A DNA stretch of 64,000 nt from Porphyromonas sp. COT-290 OH3588 (GTDB lineage Bacteria > Bacteroidota > Bacteroidia > Bacteroidales > Porphyromonadaceae): contig NZ_JRFC01000003.1 in NCBI RefSeq assembly GCF_000769075.1, positions 124,001-188,000 of the forward strand, given 5' to 3'. Below are positions 60,660 through 64,000 of this stretch, piece after piece (position 1 is the stretch's first letter; the number at the start of each line of letters is the position of its first letter). The position numbers were made by a program, and so were the translations under genes. The notes under the pieces are model-generated. The model saw nothing but the letters and a program-made list of their open reading frames with translations. It did no database searches and was not told where the DNA came from.

Positions 60660-61532
60660 TTAAACCAAGAAGCGCTTGGTCAATCCGTCAAATTCATCAA
60701 TTCTACGATCTCTAAAGAACGGCCACCATCTTCTTACTCGCTCGCATCGCTCTAGGTCAATGTCCACCACACGAACTTCCTCTTCGCGCCCCAATTCGGC
60801 CATCAATTCGCCTTGAGGCCCAGCGACGAAGCTACGCCCCCAGAAGCGAATACCATTGGTCTGCCCAGAGGGGTCTTCCTCCACCCCGACACGATTGACC
60901 GTTACGACTGGTAAGCCATTAGCCACAGCGTGCCCACGCTGTACGAGTTGCCATGCATCGCTCTGTCGGCTTTGCTCCTCGGGTACATCGCTACTCTCCC
61001 AGCCAATAGCGGTAGGGTAGATGAGTAGCTCTGCCCCACGCATAGCCATCAGGCGTGCTGCCTCGGGGTACCACTGATCCCAGCAGACCAAAACGCCTAG
61101 ACGCCCCACAGAGGTTTGGATAGGCTCGAAGCCTAAGTCCCCCGGTGTGAAGTAGAACTTCTCGTAGTATGCAGGGTCATCGGGGATATGCATCTTGCGG
61201 TATTTGCCTGCGATAGATCCGTCCCGCTCGAGCACCACCGCTGTATTGTGGTACAGCCCTGCGGCTCTGCGCTCAAAGAGCGACAGCACGATGACTACGC
61301 CTAGCTCACGGGCTAGCTGACCGAATTCCTCCGTGCTAGGTCCGGGGATTGGCTCCGCTTGGTCGAAGATCTGTACATCTTCCGTTTGGCAGAAGTATAG
61401 ACCGTTGTGTAGTTCTTGTAGGACGATGAGCTCTGCCCCTTGGGCGGCAACCTCTCGGATTCGTTCGCCGAGTCGCTTCTTATTGTGTACGTGGTCGGCC
61501 GTATTGGCCTGTTGAATTAGTCCGACTTTCAT
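60660..61532 (-). CDS. aguB: N-carbamoylputrescine amidase, 290 aa
   Basis: A nitrilase-superfamily enzyme with the catalytic Glu (LIVLQELHNGLYF), Lys (KYRKMHIPDDPAYYEKFYF) and Cys (LGVLVCWDQWYPEAAR). The sequence around the Cys and Lys fits AguB, which turns N-carbamoylputrescine into putrescine, CO2 and ammonia. The ATG at 61532 overlaps the aguA stop as ATGA, which decides the start over an ATG three codons earlier. The pair forms a two-step route from agmatine to putrescine. Confidence 0.94.
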   Translation of the reverse strand: MKVGLIQQANTADHVHNKKRLGERIREVAAQGAELIVLQELHNGLYFCQTEDVQIFDQAEPIPGPSTEEFGQLARELGVVIVLSLFERRAAGLYHNTAVVLERDGSIAGKYRKMHIPDDPAYYEKFYFTPGDLGFEPIQTSVGRLGVLVCWDQWYPEAARLMAMRGAELLIYPTAIGWESSDVPEEQSRQSDAWQLVQRGHAVANGLPVVTVNRVGVEEDPSGQTNGIRFWGRSFVAGPQGELMAELGREEEVRVVDIDLERCERVRRWWPFFRDRRIDEFDGLTKRFLV

Positions 61533-62593
61533 AGTTCCCATTTATTTTGATTGATGAAACCCTCTGGTATCTGCATCGTAGCGCAGTGCAGGCTACCGTG
61601 CTGGCGAATAAGCGCTTGGCAGTCTACCCCGACGATTTGGCGGTCTGGTAGCGCCTCGCCTAGAGCTTTGAGTGCCTCGTTATCGTAGTCTTGGCCGTAG
61701 GTAGGCACAAGCAATCCGCCATTGACGAAGAGGAAGTTGGCATACGTTGCGGGCAGGCGATGTCCGTCTTCGTCGTAGATCGCTTTAGGTAAGGGTAGGG
61801 GAATGAGTTTGTATGGCTCTCCCGATGTCGTGCGTAGAGCCAGTAGCTCCTGCTCCATACGCTCGAGTGCATGATAGTGGCCGTCCCGAGGGTCGAGGCA
61901 CTTGACGTAGGCAATCGTATCGGGGGTAACGAAGCGTGCCAGTGTGTCAATATGTCCGTCGGTGTCGTCGCCCTCTAGCTCGCCGTTGCGCAGCATGATG
62001 AGTCGCTCGGCTCCCAGCACCTCGGCTAGCAAGCCAGAGAGCTCCTCCTCGTCGAAGCCTGCATTGCGGTTAGGCTCGTAGATACAGCCATAGGTAGAGA
62101 GGATTGTCCCCTGCCCATCGCTCTCTACACCGCCTCCCTCTAATACGCACATCAGACGATTCATCATCGAGACGTCGTCGGCGAAGACACGAGAGAGGTA
62201 CAAGCAGCGGCTGATCAAGTTGTCCTTGTTGGCGGCAAACTTCATACCCCAGCCGTTGAAAGTAAAGTCTGCAATGGCTTTGAATGTTCCTTCGTCCGAG
62301 CTGACCCTAAAGGCCAGTGGTGCATAGTCGCGGCACCAAGTATCGTTGCTTGGCATCTCTAGGATACGCAGGCGATGCTCGAAGTGCTCGCCCTCGAATA
62401 TCTGCTTGACGTAGTTTTCGTCATGAGCAAGGATCAGCAAATCCTCGAAGCGCAGGATAGCACGTGCCATCTCTCTATAGCACGCCTCTACCTCGTCGAG
62501 CATATCTGCCCAATCGCTCTCGGCGTGCGGCCAAGTGATCAGAACCAAATCCTGTGGTTCCCATTCGGGAATCAAGGTTAGTTTAGCCTCCAT
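61529..62593 (-). CDS. aguA: Agmatine deiminase, 354 aa
   Basis: A guanidino-modifying enzyme of the peptidyl-arginine deiminase fold. Visible are TWPHAESDWADML near the N-terminus, NDTWCRDYAPLAF, DGHIDTLARFV with the catalytic His, and GSLHCATMQIP with the nucleophilic Cys near the end. It hydrolyses agmatine to N-carbamoylputrescine. I start at ATG 62593 (MEAKLTLIPEWEPQ); the longer frame upstream runs across the -7 box at 62624-62631. It is related in fold to the P. gingivalis peptidylarginine deiminase but is the short free-agmatine type. Confidence 0.95.
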   Translation of the reverse strand: MEAKLTLIPEWEPQDLVLITWPHAESDWADMLDEVEACYREMARAILRFEDLLILAHDENYVKQIFEGEHFEHRLRILEMPSNDTWCRDYAPLAFRVSSDEGTFKAIADFTFNGWGMKFAANKDNLISRCLYLSRVFADDVSMMNRLMCVLEGGGVESDGQGTILSTYGCIYEPNRNAGFDEEELSGLLAEVLGAERLIMLRNGELEGDDTDGHIDTLARFVTPDTIAYVKCLDPRDGHYHALERMEQELLALRTTSGEPYKLIPLPLPKAIYDEDGHRLPATYANFLFVNGGLLVPTYGQDYDNEALKALGEALPDRQIVGVDCQALIRQHGSLHCATMQIPEGFINQNKWEL

Positions 62594-62623
62594 ATAGTCT
62601 AATTGTCTTAAAGTTATTAGGAA

Positions 62624-62631
62624 CAAAGATA
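62624..62631 (-). promoter_or_regulatory. Probable -7 element (TATCTTTG) of aguAB
   Basis: Minus-strand TATCTTTG, 31 bases before the chosen aguA ATG, fits TAnnTTTG and supports that start. No -33 box fits. Confidence 0.5.
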
Positions 62632-62898
62632 AGCAAACCAAAGGGTAGGGCGTGTCATCATGTACAAAAGGCCGTGTTGCGTGTGCCATTTGCTCCCTAC
62701 GGATTTCGCCAATGCCCTTACTGATTGGCATAGCTGCCCACCAATTTCTCGACTATTGGGCGTGTCGCGGCCGATCCCGAGGCCAAAAATAGGTTATGCT
62801 ACGTAGCTTATACCGTAGATTGATTGGGCTAGATGATGCACCATCTAGCGCATTGTCGAGGACTCGTACGAAGTTGAGATTACACTATTTAACTATTC

Positions 62899-63350
62899 GT
62901 TTAGATTTTGGGTCACATTTCAGCATGTTGGTGGAGCAAAGCAGTAGCCGTAGCCGAGAAAGCATTAGGCCTCGTATTTGGCCCCTAGCTGGCTCTAGAC
63001 GGCGTTCGACCTCGTTTGGGCACTCCACCTCCAGCCGAGTGAAAATAACCGCCTAAAACGAGGGTTTTGCAAATAATTAATAACCAGATATATAAAACAC
63101 TCATCTGGCTAATTTTGTACTTTCATGTCGCCTTTTTGAGGATTTCTTCCCATCAATTTCTTTGGATTAGTGGACACATTGCTAAGTATTAGCCCACCAA
63201 TCCGAAAAAGTCTTCCCATTAATTTGCTCAAAAGTCGCCTCAGACGCCGAAAAACTCTCTGCCCTTCGCCCCGATTTAAGCCAAATTTGCATACATTTTT
63301 TAACACAAAAGAAGCAAAGTCGCATCCCAAATCTCTCGAGTTTTGTAGTG
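62899..63350 (+). repeat. Intergenic 350-bp repeat family, copy D
   Basis: The family landmarks are complete: GTTTAGATTTTGGG, GCCTCGTATTTGGCCCCT, GACCTCGTTTGGG, CACCTCCAGCCG, a hairpin CCAGATATAT / ACTCATCTGG, TTTCTTCCCATCAATTTC, the second hairpin GGATTAGTGG / CCACCAATCC, CTTCCCATTAATTT and TTTTTAACAC. A further palindrome GTGACG / CGTCAC follows at 63347-63368. It shares the left flank type with copy E. Confidence 0.9.
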
Positions 63351-63492
63351 ACGCTACGGGCTACGTCACCACCCCTTGGACGGAACGAATACGCAAGACC
63401 TATTATTTCAACATACCTCGTAGAGTTGCTATTGGGAGGAGCTGCCGGTGCAAGGTCCTGATCGCTTTGGGATTCATTCGGCAGATTTTCCG

Positions 63493-63500
63493 TACCTTTG
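63493..63500 (+). promoter_or_regulatory. Probable -7 element (TACCTTTG) of the last gene
   Basis: TACCTTTG lies 20 bases before the ATG at 63521; TTTG at 63466-63469 gives a spacer of 23, longer than usual. Confidence 0.5.
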
Positions 63501-63520
63501 GGGCTAGATATTTGATAACT

Positions 63521-64000
63521 ATGTATTTGAGGAATATTTTTACGTTTAGAAAAGTTTTTTTCTTTAGCCTATTGCTCCACTCTGCAAGTTTGCTCTCGGG
63601 GCAAGAAACACAGCTCTATTTCGATCCGTACGTCCCCGAACCACTCCCATCAGGCTCCCCCGAGTGGCTGCGAGAGATCGAGCTCAATCCGTCTGGGGTC
63701 AATTACTTCAAGATGGATTCCCTCTTCAGAGATTGGTGCGCCAAGGACATTGATGCACGTGTCAAGACTCTCGAGCGTAAGCCTGCCGTCAATTTCTACA
63801 GACGGTGGGCTAAGGCATACAGAGATTTTGTTAATGCCGAGGGTCGTATCGTTTTGCCCCAACAAGAGGATTATGCCCAGAAGGTGGAGCTACAGAATAG
63901 GCAAGTTCGTCAGCACCTTAGAGCGATCGCTACCGAAGAACGCCAACAGCCCCTTTGGCGCAACATAGGGCCTAATAGGACGGCCGAGAATAATAGAGGT
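63521..64000 (+). CDS. Start of a secreted protein, cut by the window edge (160 codons)
   Basis: The frame runs open from ATG 63521 to the last base. It begins with a signal peptide (VFFFSLLLHSASLLSGQ, cut likely near residue 27). The mature part (YFDPYVPEPLPSGSPEW, NFYRRWAKAYRDFVNAEGR, LWRNIGPNRT) resembles the N-terminal segment that precedes BNR-type beta-propellers in large secreted Bacteroidetes proteins, many of which leave the cell by the type IX system. The propeller and any sorting domain would lie outside the window, so this is a guess. Repeat copy D lies just upstream of its promoter. Confidence 0.75.
   Translation, partial: MYLRNIFTFRKVFFFSLLLHSASLLSGQETQLYFDPYVPEPLPSGSPEWLREIELNPSGVNYFKMDSLFRDWCAKDIDARVKTLERKPAVNFYRRWAKAYRDFVNAEGRIVLPQQEDYAQKVELQNRQVRQHLRAIATEERQQPLWRNIGPNRTAENNRG

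Noticed and set aside
60660-62593. Agmatine genes as part of an acid-resistance cluster with an antiporter
   Set aside because: No agmatine/putrescine antiporter or arginine decarboxylase gene is adjacent; the pair stands alone.

Overview
The window looks like a chromosomal segment of a Bacteroidales bacterium, most probably a Porphyromonas. The reasons are Bacteroidetes-type promoters (TTG or TTTG, about 19-20 bases, TAnnTTTG), the purH-mreBCD-mrdA-rodA order, the agmatine deiminase / N-carbamoylputrescine amidase pair, a gingipain-family (C25-like) protein, a PorR/WbpB-like amino-sugar pair, and an aminopeptidase C with a signal peptide. The species cannot be fixed from the sequence alone. 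I see no rRNA, CRISPR array, phage genes or transposase.

Layout. 0-5.5 kb: end of a sensor histidine kinase, two secreted PepSY-like proteins (one with three copies of the module) and an exported PepC-like cysteine peptidase. 5.6-9.7 kb: a five-gene operon (ABC ATPase, two related membrane proteins, YtrA-type GntR regulator, GIN-domain adhesin-like lipoprotein) with a perfect inverted repeat placed directly on its promoter. 10-19.9 kb, minus strand: corA, oxyR, xseA with an Lrp-type regulator, a LolC/E-like permease, fabD, pepD and a flippase-like membrane protein. 19.9-32.7 kb, plus strand: rsmA, an iron alcohol dehydrogenase, an HU-CCDC81/SPOR protein, queG, a thioesterase, mutS, xth, a large TPR-SUFU protein and an ICMT-like membrane protein. 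32.7-33.0 kb: the SRP RNA and tRNA-Thr, apparently one short transcription unit. 33-47.5 kb, minus strand: rodA, mrdA, mreD, mreC, mreB, purH; a C25-like protein without signal peptide; pepT-pabB-pabC-EamA; an AT-rich acyltransferase. 48.7-50.3 kb: an outer-membrane protein and two tRNA genes. 50.9-57.3 kb, plus strand: metG, a HpaII-type restriction-modification pair, and two genes for a diacetamido-uronic acid sugar. 57.3-62.6 kb, minus strand: proS, aspA, aguB, aguA. The right edge cuts the start of a secreted protein that may be a type IX secretion cargo.

How the parts fit: envelope building (mre/mrd/rod, LolC-like, flippase, amino-sugar genes), peptide and amino-acid metabolism typical of a proteolytic anaerobe (PepC, PepD, PepT, AspA, agmatine to putrescine), DNA repair and translation functions, and one small defence system.

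The most unusual element is a family of at least six non-coding intergenic repeats of about 350 bases, in both orientations, near 3.4, 14.6, 21.2, 31.7, 48.2 and 63.1 kb. They share a conserved internal pair of hairpins and a repeated CTTCCCATYAAT motif. Other items worth a second look are the SRP RNA-tRNA dicistron with a non-GNRA SRP loop, the TPR-SUFU fusion, the C25-like protein that seems to lack its cysteine, and a cluster of DnaA-box-like sites upstream of metG.
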